Shown here in pieces: positions 8,299-16,538 of a stretch of DNA of 64,000 bases. Below the pieces are notes generated by a model. That model ran no database searches. It saw only the letters and a program-made list of their open reading frames with translations, and was not told where the DNA came from. The DNA is from CAVYXF01 sp963772335 (GTDB lineage Bacteria; Pseudomonadota; Alphaproteobacteria; Rhizobiales; Rhodomicrobiaceae). The stretch spans positions 124,001 to 188,000 of the forward strand of contig CAVYXF010000008.1 in assembly GCA_963772335.1 (NCBI GenBank). Reading direction: 5' to 3'. The first letter of the stretch is position 1. Each line of letters starts with the position of its first letter. Position numbers and translations under genes: made by a program.

Positions 8299-9981
8299 AT
8301 GAAGTCTATATCCGTCAAGACTGGCCTGACCAGCCTCTTTGCCCTGATGATCTTATTGGTTGGAGGGCTCAGTTATATCGCATTCACTAAGATCTCAGCG
8401 ATAAATCAGAATGTGGGAGCCTTCGCGGATAACTGGCTCTCATCCCTTGATAGCATTACCCAGCTCAATGATGACGTGGGCAAGTTCCGAAATCTCCTAA
8501 TCAGGCATATCCTTGATCACGACGCCGAATACAAGAAGCAAATCGAGGCCACAATGGCAGAGGCCTTGACGGAACTTCAAAAGGACCAGAGCAGCTATGA
8601 AAAGCTGATCAGCAGCGCTGAGGAGCGCCGGACCTACCAAACTTTCGTCACTACCTTGAACCGCTATCTCGATCTGCACGCGAAGGTTGCAGAAGTTTCA
8701 CGGTCCAACGCGGACGAGAAGGCTATTGCTCTCTTCAAGGGTGATTCAAGAACCGCCTTCGATGAAACGGGCAAGCTGCTCGAACGTCTCATCGAGATCA
8801 ACCGCGAAGCTGGCAGGCAAGAAAGGGAACATGCCACTGCCGACTACAACGCGACGATCTGGCAGGTGTCTGTCGTCGTCGCCGTCGGCTTGCTTCTCGC
8901 GCTTGGTGCGATGGCCTTCAGCTTTTTCGCCGTATCCCGGCCCATCGAGGGGATCACCCGGTCGATGTCGGTGCTCGCCAAGGGGGATACCGCCACACCA
9001 ATTCCCTATGGCGACCGCGGCAACGAAATCGGCGCGATGGCGCAGGCGGTGCAGGTCTTTAAGGATAATATGATCCGCACGCGAGAGCTGGAGGCGGAGG
9101 CCGAGGCCGCGAAGGTCAAGGCTGATGCGGACCGCAAGCGCGCCATGAACGATATGGCCGACCAGTTCGAGCGCGCCGTCGGTGGTATTGTGCGCACGGT
9201 ATCGGATGCCGCGTCCGAACTGCAGACGGCGGCGCAGTCGCTGTCCTCTTCCTCCGCGCAGACCACGCAGCAGTCGACCGTCGTGGCCGCCGCTTCGGAG
9301 GAGGCAGCAGTCAATGTTCGCACCGTCGCTGCCGCAGCCGAGGAGCTGTCCGGCTCGGTGCGCGAGATCTCCAGGCAGGTGAGCGAATCCGCCAGCATGG
9401 CCCATAAGGCGGTGCAGGAGGCGCAGCAGACCAATGCCCAGGTGAGCGGCCTGTCGGCCGGCGCGCAGAAGATCGGCGCCATCGTCGACCTGATCAACGA
9501 CATCGCGTCGAAGACCAACCTGCTTGCCCTCAATGCCACCATCGAGGCGGCGCGCGCGGGTGAGGCGGGCCGCGGCTTTGCGGTGGTTGCCCAGGAGGTG
9601 AAGGCGCTCGCCGAGCAGACCTCCAAGGCTACCGCCGAGATCACCGGTCATATCGGCGCGGTGCAGTCGTCGACCGATCAGGCAGCGACCGCGATCCTCG
9701 GTATCGGCAAGCGCATCGACGAGATCAACCACATCGCCTCCACCATTGCCGCCGCGGTGGAGGAGCAGGGCGCGGCAACCGAAGAGATCGCCCGCAATGT
9801 GGACCAGGCGGCACAAGGCACGGTGGAGGTGACGCGCAACATCAGCGGCGTCAATCAGGCCGCGGAGTCGTCCAGCGCTTCGGCGGAGCAGGTGCTTTCC
9901 TCAGCGACCGAGCTTGCCTCACAGTCCGAGAAGCTGCGCGCGGAAATGCAGAAGTTCCTAGAGACGGTGCGCGCTGCTTGA
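8299..9981 (+). CDS. Methyl-accepting chemotaxis protein
   Basis: A membrane chemoreceptor of 560 aa from ATG 8299. TM1 is at about residues 9-30, a periplasmic four-helix-bundle sensor at about 31-185, TM2 at about 187-212, HAMP at about 210-262, and a long cytoplasmic coiled-coil signalling domain to the end. The CheA/CheW-contacting tip is seen in IGAIVDLINDIASKTNLLAL followed by NATIEAARAGEAGRGFAVVA. Glu/Gln/Ala-rich segments (EEAAVNVRTV, VEEQGAATEEI) are likely methylation regions. No che genes lie nearby, so it is an orphan receptor. The ligand is unknown. Confidence 0.95.
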   Translation: MKSISVKTGLTSLFALMILLVGGLSYIAFTKISAINQNVGAFADNWLSSLDSITQLNDDVGKFRNLLIRHILDHDAEYKKQIEATMAEALTELQKDQSSYEKLISSAEERRTYQTFVTTLNRYLDLHAKVAEVSRSNADEKAIALFKGDSRTAFDETGKLLERLIEINREAGRQEREHATADYNATIWQVSVVVAVGLLLALGAMAFSFFAVSRPIEGITRSMSVLAKGDTATPIPYGDRGNEIGAMAQAVQVFKDNMIRTRELEAEAEAAKVKADADRKRAMNDMADQFERAVGGIVRTVSDAASELQTAAQSLSSSSAQTTQQSTVVAAASEEAAVNVRTVAAAAEELSGSVREISRQVSESASMAHKAVQEAQQTNAQVSGLSAGAQKIGAIVDLINDIASKTNLLALNATIEAARAGEAGRGFAVVAQEVKALAEQTSKATAEITGHIGAVQSSTDQAATAILGIGKRIDEINHIASTIAAAVEEQGAATEEIARNVDQAAQGTVEVTRNISGVNQAAESSSASAEQVLSSATELASQSEKLRAEMQKFLETVRAA

Positions 9982-10020
9982 CACCTGGCCTCAAGCCAGC
10001 AAGCAGAGGATTTGCGTTCA

Positions 10021-10050
10021 GCGCAGCGTCGGCATCAGCCGGCGCTGCGC
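10021..10050. terminator. Strong hairpin between convergent genes
   Basis: GCGCAGCG-T-CGGC, loop ATCA, GCCG-G-CGCTGCGC forms a 12-bp stem with one mismatch, placed 40 bp after the chemoreceptor stop and 18 bp from the end of the opposite gene. There is no U-tract on the plus side, so this is a candidate bidirectional stop or RNA-stabilising hairpin. Confidence 0.5.
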
Positions 10051-10067
10051 AGCGTTATATCGCCCTC

Positions 10068-10874
10068 TCAATTCCTAAACCGGTGCAGCGCGCCGGGCGG
10101 GAAGATCCATTCCGGGGTGATGAGCTCATCCTTCTCGCCCGGCATCACATACCAGGGCGTGCCGTCCGGCGAGCGCGGGGCGGTCAGCACATGCATGTCC
10201 TGGGCGGGCATGTAGCTTTGCAGCAGCAGAAAACGCTTCTCGCCGCTCCTCTCATCCGCGGCCATATCCACGACAAGCACGGCATGGCCGGGGAAGCCGC
10301 CCTTGATGAAGACATCACCGATCCGCATGGCGCTGAGCTCGGCCGGGCGCATTTCCCGCTCCAATGAATAGGAGCCGGCGACAGCAAACACCCGGTCCAT
10401 ATAGCGGCGGAAGCCGCGGTAATCGCCCGCGTTGCCGGTGAAAGGCTGGCGCTTGCCGTTGGTCGTGTTGAAGGCTATGTCGCGTGCCCGGCCGCTACCG
10501 AGCAGGTATTCGGCGCGCAGCCGCATAATGGCGTCGGCGCATTGCTGGAGATCGCGCGTGCCGGTGTCGATGTCGATCACCGCCACATGGTTCTGCTGAT
10601 TCCATTTCGGACGGCCGTCATAGAGCCGGACAGGGGTTTGCGCAGGCTTGACCGGGAGTGCGCGCAGCCAGGCGGCAAAGCTGCCCACTTCGACGGGGAC
10701 GCGCGCGAAGCCGGGCGGGGGCGGCACACGCTCGGCAAGCGTCGCGGTCGCTGGGACATCGCCCCGCCAGGGATAGCGCGGAGCAGCGTCGGCGGCTGGA
10801 CCAGCGCAAGCCATGGCGGCGATTGCGACGATCGCTGTGAAAATGCGCTTCAGGTTGGATAAGCCGCGCCGCAT
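10068..10874 (-). CDS. DUF4846 domain protein, exported
   Basis: A 268-aa protein with an N-terminal signal sequence (hydrophobic IFTAIVAIAAMACAG, cleavage near ADA). The rest matches the DUF4846 pattern: RLYDGRPKWNQQ, an AVIDIDTGTRDLQQCADAI stretch, AFNTTNG, and GDVFIKGGFPGHAVLVVDM near the C-terminus. The GGFPGHAV-VVD segment, with His followed by Asp, resembles the second half of a papain-like (NlpC/CHAP) fold, but I see no matching Cys-containing helix, so no activity is claimed. It is preceded by the large CHAT gene on the same strand (gap 123 bp). Function unknown. Confidence 0.8.
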   Translation of the reverse strand: MRRGLSNLKRIFTAIVAIAAMACAGPAADAAPRYPWRGDVPATATLAERVPPPPGFARVPVEVGSFAAWLRALPVKPAQTPVRLYDGRPKWNQQNHVAVIDIDTGTRDLQQCADAIMRLRAEYLLGSGRARDIAFNTTNGKRQPFTGNAGDYRGFRRYMDRVFAVAGSYSLEREMRPAELSAMRIGDVFIKGGFPGHAVLVVDMAADERSGEKRFLLLQSYMPAQDMHVLTAPRSPDGTPWYVMPGEKDELITPEWIFPPGALHRFRN

Positions 10875-10997
10875 CTCTATCCCCCCAACGGTTTCGCCAG
10901 AGCATTGAGCGCGGAAAGCTGTACAGTCAATGAAGGGCGGCTCCGACGCGCTATCGCCCGAGACCGGGGGAATGCCACTTCATGCCGCAGATCTAGA

Positions 10998-13900
10998 TCA
11001 GGGCTGGAAAGCTTTCTGCTCCCACTCACTGGTACTGAGGGCTTTTTGCTTCTTGCGCGTTCTCCGCAAGCCGTGCGCAGGCTTTGCGGCGCGCGTCGGC
11101 AGCACGGCCGGTGCTCGCGTCGGGAGCGGCGGAATGTCCTCGGTGATTTCCGCACGCAGCCCGGCATAGACGCGGGGTGGGAGCGGTGGAATGTCCTCGG
11201 TGATTGCCGCGCGTAGCCCCGCATAGACGCGGGGTGGGAGCGGTGGAATTTCGTCGGGTACAGGCCCGGTGGCAGGCTCTGCTATTGTGGCCTCGCCCGC
11301 AACGTCGCTCGATGTCGAGGGACCGGTCGTAGCGGCGCTTTGGGCAGGCTCTGCTGCCGAGGCGTCAATGGTGGCGGGGGAATTCGACGCAACAGCCGCG
11401 ATATTGCCACCTGTGAGCTTTGCGGTTGAGGCAGCCACAACAGCGCTGCTTGCCGGCTCTGCGGCCGCCGACACGAGAGTGGGGCTCAGCTGCACCGGCG
11501 CCGCGGCGTTGCCGCCGACCACGATGAAAGGCGCCCAATAGGCGGGGTGGCTCTGGAGGCCAGGCGCATCGACCAGCGTCAGCATCGCATGCTGCAGGGC
11601 CGCGGCCTGGGTCAATTGCGGATTCTGGGTCATGGCGGCAAAGGCGCGCGTCACCAGCTTCACCGTGGTATCCGAATTGACGGCCCAATGCGAGACCATG
11701 AGGGAGCGCGCTCCAGCATAGAAGAACGCGCGCGCGAGGCCAGACAGCGCCTCGGCCCCGACATGATCGCCGCTCGCCGTATTGCACGCCGAGAGCACCA
11801 CCCAGTCCGCATCGAGCTTCAACTCCGCGATTTCGGAGGCAGTGAGCAGCCCGTCGTCGGTCTGGCTGGCGATATCGGGCGGGGTGAGCATTAGCGCCGG
11901 TTCGGCATGTGCCGCGAGAAACAGCTCCGTTTCGCCTGCAAGCAGCCCGTGCGTCGCGAAATGCAGAATACGGGCGTCGGCGAGCGCTCCGTTGGACGAG
12001 AGCGACTTGATCCGGCCTTCGGTGGCATCGCCGCCGAGCAGCACCGCGCCGTCGGGGGCTCCGATGAACTGTGCCACGCTGCACAGCTCGTCCGCGGTTT
12101 CGGGAATCGGCACCTGGCGGCGCAGCGTCTCGACATCGGCAAGGCCCCGGCGCAGCAATTGCGCGACCGACGTGAGTGATGTCACCTCCGCCGACCAGCG
12201 CGGCGTTGTTGCCGCAGGCCCGCAGGCCTGATGAGACCATGCCCGGCGATCCGTGCCGTCATCGCCGCTCAGCAGCGGATTGCCGACGCCGAGGAATGGC
12301 GCGGCTGCGTGGCTGGCAACAGCGAAAGTGCGCAGCGTTTTCAGGCTGCCTAGCGAGGGGAGCATGGTGACAGCGTGCTTTCTTGCGAGCCAGGCGATGG
12401 GGACGGGGCCCGCGCCGTTAGATGAGCCGGGCTTCTCCGTCACCAGCACCGAGAAGGGCAGTGAAGTGAGCGCACCCGACGCAACGATCAGCAAGTCCTT
12501 GCCCGCGATGTTACCGGCGATGGGACCGAGCAGCATGGAATAGAGCGCGTGCGCCCGGTCGGGCCGGAACGGCAACGGATCTGCGGCACGAGGCGAGGCG
12601 TCCGGCGGCATCTCTAGAAGGCGCATGCAGCGCTCGCGGCCGGCCTTGTCCGCCCATTCCTCCTGGTCGAGGCCGCAGCGCAGGGCGCGCACCAGGCTCA
12701 GCGCATCGCGCTCCCCGAGCGGCAGCCGCCGCCACTGTGTCTCGGTCTTGGAAATAAGCCAGAGATGGGTTGCCTCGCGCGTGACCACGTATTGGATGGC
12801 AGCTTCGTTAGGCCCGAGCAGCTGCTGAAGCTCGGCGATGCTTAGGGGAGCGGGCCGTGCAAAATCGCCATAACGCGGAAACTTGGCCTGCAAATCCTGA
12901 TCGAGCGCGGCGATCCTGGTTTCGATGGCGGCGAGGCGTTCGCGCAGGGTCTGCTCGAGATCGGCGTTGCGGCCGCTGGTCTGGGATAGGAGCTCGGTCA
13001 GTCTGCCGTCGATCGCCTGCCAGTCCGACGAGAGGTCCTGCCGCTCGCGCACGAGTGTCCTCAAGCCTTCGTCGGAGGCTCCGGCGCGAGCACCGAGCGC
13101 GGCCAGCGCCACCGCCGTCGAGGTCATGGTGCTCCACTCACCGATTTCGAGGGCATGGGCGGCCTTGGCCTTATCATCGGTGCCGCCCGTCTTCCAGAGC
13201 GCATCGAGCAATCCGGAAAAGGCCCGCCGTTCCGTGTTGCTTTGCGCAATCGCCGCGCGGTTACGGACACCGGAGCGGCTGCGGAAGGCAAGTGTGATGG
13301 CAACCGCCCGCTCGAAATAGCCCAGTGCTTCGCTGGGATGGGAATTGGCCAGCTCCAGCGCACCGAGCGCCACGAGCGTGTCAACGAGCTTGGCGTGGCT
13401 TTCGCCGAATTGGCGCTCCAGGATGGTGAGCGCACGTTTGAGGAGGCCGCGCGCCTTCTCGCGCTGGTCAAGAGCGGCATAGGCCTCGCCGAGATTGGCA
13501 GCGGGAACGGCCGTGTTGACATGCTCGGCGCCGTATAGGCCTTCGTCGATCTCCAGAGCCCGACGCAATGCTGCCTCCGCCTCGGCAGGTCGGCCGATAT
13601 CAATCAGCAGCCGGCCGAGATTGTTGTGCACCGTCGCCAGCGTCGGATGGTCCGGCGGCAATGACTTTTCGAACAAGGCGAGCGCACGGCGCAAATTCTG
13701 CATCGCCTCGTCGTTGCGGCCGGTCTGGCGCATGAGCCCGGCGAGATTGTCCGTGATGATGGCAATCGACACCGGGTCCTGGGGCAACTGCGCCTCGGCG
13801 ATCGCGAGACCACGGCGCAGCAGCGGTTCCGCCTCGTCGAGCCGGCCCGCCTCGTTCAGGAACACCCCGAAATTCGCCGCCGCCTGCCCGACCTCGCGAT

Positions 13901-15059
13901 GCTCGCGGCCGAGCGCCTGCTCAAGCAGCTGTATGGCGCGCCGGTGGCGCGGTTCGGCGTCGTCGAGGCGACCCATATGGCCATAGAGCACCGCCAGATT
14001 GTCGTTGAGAATCCCGGAATTGGCGACATCGGCTTGCGCGTCGAGAATGTCGATGGCGCGCTTATAGGATGCTTCAGCAGCGGCATAGTTGGCGAGCGCA
14101 CGCTCGGCGCGTGCCAGATTGTTGAGCGGCTCCACGAGTTCCTTGTCGGCCTCCGGTCCGCGCCGCTCGACTATGGCCAGGGCAGCCTCGGCCTTCTCCT
14201 TCGCCTCACTGAACCGGCCGGCATCCTGCTCCAGCCTTGCGGCGTGGTTCAGCATGCGCAGCGCCGCCTTGCCCTCTTCCTGTCCGCGGGATCGGAGCGT
14301 TTCCAGGGTATCATCAATCAGCGTCCGTGCTTTCTCCAGCCGCCCGGTGGTCGCGTAGCGGTCGAGAAGCGCCTCGACCGCAAGGCGGTAGGGCTCGTCC
14401 TCCGGCGAGGACACGAGATCGTAGATCGCAATCGCCTGCTGCCAGCGAATTTCGCTCTGATCGGGCCGGCCGAGCATGCGCAGCACGAATGCGGCATTGT
14501 TGTGCATATGGGCAACGCCGATATGACCCGCCTCGCCTTCGCGCTCGGCACGGGCGATCAAGCGATCGTAGATGGCAATGATCTCGTCGCCGCGCCCCTC
14601 GCGCAAATAGATCTGGCCCAGCTCGCCGACCAGATTGCGGGTGTCTTCATGGACGGCAGGTTGCTCGCGCTCATAGATGGCAAGTGCGCGTTCGAGATGC
14701 TGGCGGGCGTCGGCCACTCGGTCCACCCGTCGCAGCAGGAAGCCGAGATTATGCGCGGCGACCGCTGTCTCGACGGCTTCCGGCCCGTACTGCTTTTCGG
14801 TGAGCCGCAGAGCCTGCTCGGCGAGGGGAACGGCCTCGGCGAAATGGCCAGCCCGCATCTGCTCGAGCGCAGCGGCCTTCGCCTTCTCCAGCGCGGCGCC
14901 GCTGTCTTGCTCTGTGGGAGCAGGACTGCTGGCAACCGGTGCGGCAGTCTCCGCCGGCGCGGAATGGGCGCCGGCAATCATGGCGGCGAGCAGTACGGGC
15001 GACATCGCGGACAGGCGCCAGACGAAAAGCAGCCCTTTCCGGAAAACCATCCACGGCAC
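10998..15059 (-). CDS. Large exported TPR protein with C-terminal CHAT (caspase-like) domain
   Basis: A 1353-aa protein. A GTG at 15059 is chosen because GGGGGAGG lies 8 bases upstream; it is followed by a hydrophobic N-terminus (LLFVWRLSAMSPVLLAAMI) that looks like a signal peptide. Residues about 80-700 are tetratricopeptide-type helical repeats (AEPLLRRGLAIAEAQ, AEAALRRALEIDE and many more). The C-terminal third is a CHAT domain, with the catalytic pair visible as H1037 in HFATHG and C1092 in LSACNTASGD, so it may be a peptidase. After it comes an Ala/Ser/Thr-rich linker and three proline-rich repeats. CHAT proteins cleave or scaffold partners; no partner is evident. It is divergent from glyQ. 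Confidence 0.88.
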   Translation of the reverse strand: MPWMVFRKGLLFVWRLSAMSPVLLAAMIAGAHSAPAETAAPVASSPAPTEQDSGAALEKAKAAALEQMRAGHFAEAVPLAEQALRLTEKQYGPEAVETAVAAHNLGFLLRRVDRVADARQHLERALAIYEREQPAVHEDTRNLVGELGQIYLREGRGDEIIAIYDRLIARAEREGEAGHIGVAHMHNNAAFVLRMLGRPDQSEIRWQQAIAIYDLVSSPEDEPYRLAVEALLDRYATTGRLEKARTLIDDTLETLRSRGQEEGKAALRMLNHAARLEQDAGRFSEAKEKAEAALAIVERRGPEADKELVEPLNNLARAERALANYAAAEASYKRAIDILDAQADVANSGILNDNLAVLYGHMGRLDDAEPRHRRAIQLLEQALGREHREVGQAAANFGVFLNEAGRLDEAEPLLRRGLAIAEAQLPQDPVSIAIITDNLAGLMRQTGRNDEAMQNLRRALALFEKSLPPDHPTLATVHNNLGRLLIDIGRPAEAEAALRRALEIDEGLYGAEHVNTAVPAANLGEAYAALDQREKARGLLKRALTILERQFGESHAKLVDTLVALGALELANSHPSEALGYFERAVAITLAFRSRSGVRNRAAIAQSNTERRAFSGLLDALWKTGGTDDKAKAAHALEIGEWSTMTSTAVALAALGARAGASDEGLRTLVRERQDLSSDWQAIDGRLTELLSQTSGRNADLEQTLRERLAAIETRIAALDQDLQAKFPRYGDFARPAPLSIAELQQLLGPNEAAIQYVVTREATHLWLISKTETQWRRLPLGERDALSLVRALRCGLDQEEWADKAGRERCMRLLEMPPDASPRAADPLPFRPDRAHALYSMLLGPIAGNIAGKDLLIVASGALTSLPFSVLVTEKPGSSNGAGPVPIAWLARKHAVTMLPSLGSLKTLRTFAVASHAAAPFLGVGNPLLSGDDGTDRRAWSHQACGPAATTPRWSAEVTSLTSVAQLLRRGLADVETLRRQVPIPETADELCSVAQFIGAPDGAVLLGGDATEGRIKSLSSNGALADARILHFATHGLLAGETELFLAAHAEPALMLTPPDIASQTDDGLLTASEIAELKLDADWVVLSACNTASGDHVGAEALSGLARAFFYAGARSLMVSHWAVNSDTTVKLVTRAFAAMTQNPQLTQAAALQHAMLTLVDAPGLQSHPAYWAPFIVVGGNAAAPVQLSPTLVSAAAEPASSAVVAASTAKLTGGNIAAVASNSPATIDASAAEPAQSAATTGPSTSSDVAGEATIAEPATGPVPDEIPPLPPRVYAGLRAAITEDIPPLPPRVYAGLRAEITEDIPPLPTRAPAVLPTRAAKPAHGLRRTRKKQKALSTSEWEQKAFQP
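11124..11250 (-). repeat. 57-bp tandem repeats coding for a proline-rich tail
   Basis: Three units start at 11124, 11181 and 11238 with GAGCGG(C/T)GGAAT. They encode 19-residue repeats of the type IPPLPPRVYAGLRA-ITED at the C-terminus of the CHAT protein. The near-identity of units 2 and 3 at the DNA level points to recent duplication and probable length variation between strains. Confidence 0.9.
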
Positions 15060-15215
15060 AATACGATCCTCCCCCGGGTGGCACGTCTTATAGAGATGCA
15101 GCATCCGATCGTGCCATTTGCGTGGCAGACCGTATTTAGCGCAAGCGGCCGTCCTTGACCCTGTGGCAAAACCCGTTTTAGGGTTCGGCGCGAAATCAAC
15201 CGATGCGGCACTCCC

Positions 15216-16265
15216 ATGCAACCGACCAAGACTGCGGCCAGCAGCAGTAAGGCAAAGCCTTCAGCAAAGGCCGCGCCGCAGAGCAAGAAAAGCGCTGTAC
15301 CGGCGACTGCCGCGACGCAGGACCAAGTCACCAGCGCCGGCCGGATCCTCGACCCGAGCAAGTCGTTTCAGGACCTTATCCTGACGCTGCAGCAATTCTG
15401 GGCTGCAGAAGGCTGCGTCATCCTTCAGCCCTACGATATGGAAGTTGGCGCCGGCACCTTTCACCCGGCGACCACCTTGCGCGCGCTCGGGCCGAAGCCT
15501 TGGTATGCCGCTTATGTGCAGCCCTCGCGGCGGCCCAAGGACGGCCGCTATGGCGAGAACCCGAACCGGCTGCAGCATTATTACCAGTTCCAGGTGATCA
15601 TGAAGCCATCGCCTGAGAATATTCAGGACCTCTATCTGCAGAGCCTCTACAAGATCGGTATCGATGCAGACAATCATGACATCCGCTTCGTCGAGGATGA
15701 TTGGGAGAGTCCGACACTTGGCGCCTGGGGCCTGGGGTGGGAGGTGTGGTGCGACGGCATGGAGGTGTCGCAGTTCACCTATTTCCAGCAGGTCGGCGGC
15801 TTCGACTGCGATCCCGTCGCGGGCGAGCTCACTTATGGGCTGGAACGCCTCGCCATGTATTGCCAGGGCGTCGATCGCGTCTATGACCTCAACTTCAACG
15901 GCCGTGACGACGCGCGCAAGATCAGCTATGGCGACGTCTTCCTGCAGGCCGAGCAGGAATATTCGCGCTTCAATTTCGAATATGCCGACACCGAACTGCT
16001 GCTTCAGCATTTCCGCGACGCGGAGAAGGAATGCAAGGCACTGCTCGCCGCTGGCGCGCCCCCGCCAGGCGCAAACGACCCGCGCCACAAGCTGGCGCTG
16101 CCGGCCTACGACCAGGCAATCAAGGCTTCCCACCTTTTCAACCTTTTGGATGCGCGCGGCGTGATCTCCGTGACCGAGCGGCAGAGCTATATCCTGCGTG
16201 TGCGCGAACTCGCCAAGGCGTGTTGCGAGGCTTGGCTCAAGACGGAAGGTGGTGGCGTCTCGTGA
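15216..16265 (+). CDS. glyQ: Glycyl-tRNA synthetase alpha subunit, with N-terminal extension
   Basis: The alpha subunit of the bacterial (alpha-beta)2 glycine-tRNA ligase, carrying the aminoacylation core. Diagnostic stretches include QQFWAAEGCVILQPYDMEVG, GTFHPATTLRALGPKPW, YVQPSRRPKDGRYGENPNR and LGWEVWCDGMEVSQFTYF. At 349 aa it is about 45 residues longer than usual: the first 40 or so residues are a Lys/Ala/Ser-rich, disordered-looking stretch with no counterpart in typical GlyQ. A start further inside, before ILDPSKSFQDLI, is possible. The beta-subunit gene glyS, normally next to glyQ, is absent; a TPR gene follows after a terminator. Confidence 0.93.
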   Translation: MQPTKTAASSSKAKPSAKAAPQSKKSAVPATAATQDQVTSAGRILDPSKSFQDLILTLQQFWAAEGCVILQPYDMEVGAGTFHPATTLRALGPKPWYAAYVQPSRRPKDGRYGENPNRLQHYYQFQVIMKPSPENIQDLYLQSLYKIGIDADNHDIRFVEDDWESPTLGAWGLGWEVWCDGMEVSQFTYFQQVGGFDCDPVAGELTYGLERLAMYCQGVDRVYDLNFNGRDDARKISYGDVFLQAEQEYSRFNFEYADTELLLQHFRDAEKECKALLAAGAPPPGANDPRHKLALPAYDQAIKASHLFNLLDARGVISVTERQSYILRVRELAKACCEAWLKTEGGGVS

Positions 16266-16376
16266 TGCAGCGCTGATTCTACTCGATTTCGACAATGTTA
16301 CGCTGCAGTGAATGCTTGGTTTGTTGCACAGCCGCCTCAAAACAACGCACGATAGCGGCAAATCGCCCCAAAAAAC

Positions 16377-16403
16377 AACGGCGCCTAAAGGCTGCCGTTT
16401 TTC
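16377..16403 (+). terminator. Rho-independent terminator after glyQ
   Basis: AACGGCGCC, loop TAAA, GGCTGCCGTT followed by a T run (TTT) makes a 9-bp stem with one bulge and a U-tract, 111 bp after the glyQ stop. It separates glyQ from the TPR gene at 16539, which therefore needs its own promoter in 16404-16538. Confidence 0.7.
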
Positions 16404-16538
16404 CCCAAGCATCTATCACCTCTGGAAGACAGATTGACGACGCGGAGGCGTGATTTGAACGTTTTGTTATGCTACGTTTAAGGCAGGCCAGGTGAAAAAG
16501 CTTTCAAAAGGCGGCCGCAATACAGAGAAAAGGGATCG

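Noticed and set aside
10998..15059. TPR-CHAT protein as the Craspase-type CRISPR protease
   Set aside because: No Cas or gRAMP gene and no CRISPR array lie in the window, and the protein appears to be exported.
13899..15158. Plus-strand 419-codon frame opposite the TPR-CHAT gene
   Set aside because: Antisense shadow; crosses the real GTG start of the CHAT gene.
15155..15182. TTGACC ... TTTTAG as a promoter for glyQ
   Set aside because: The -35 is good but the -10 match is poor; it could be real, but evidence is too weak to list.
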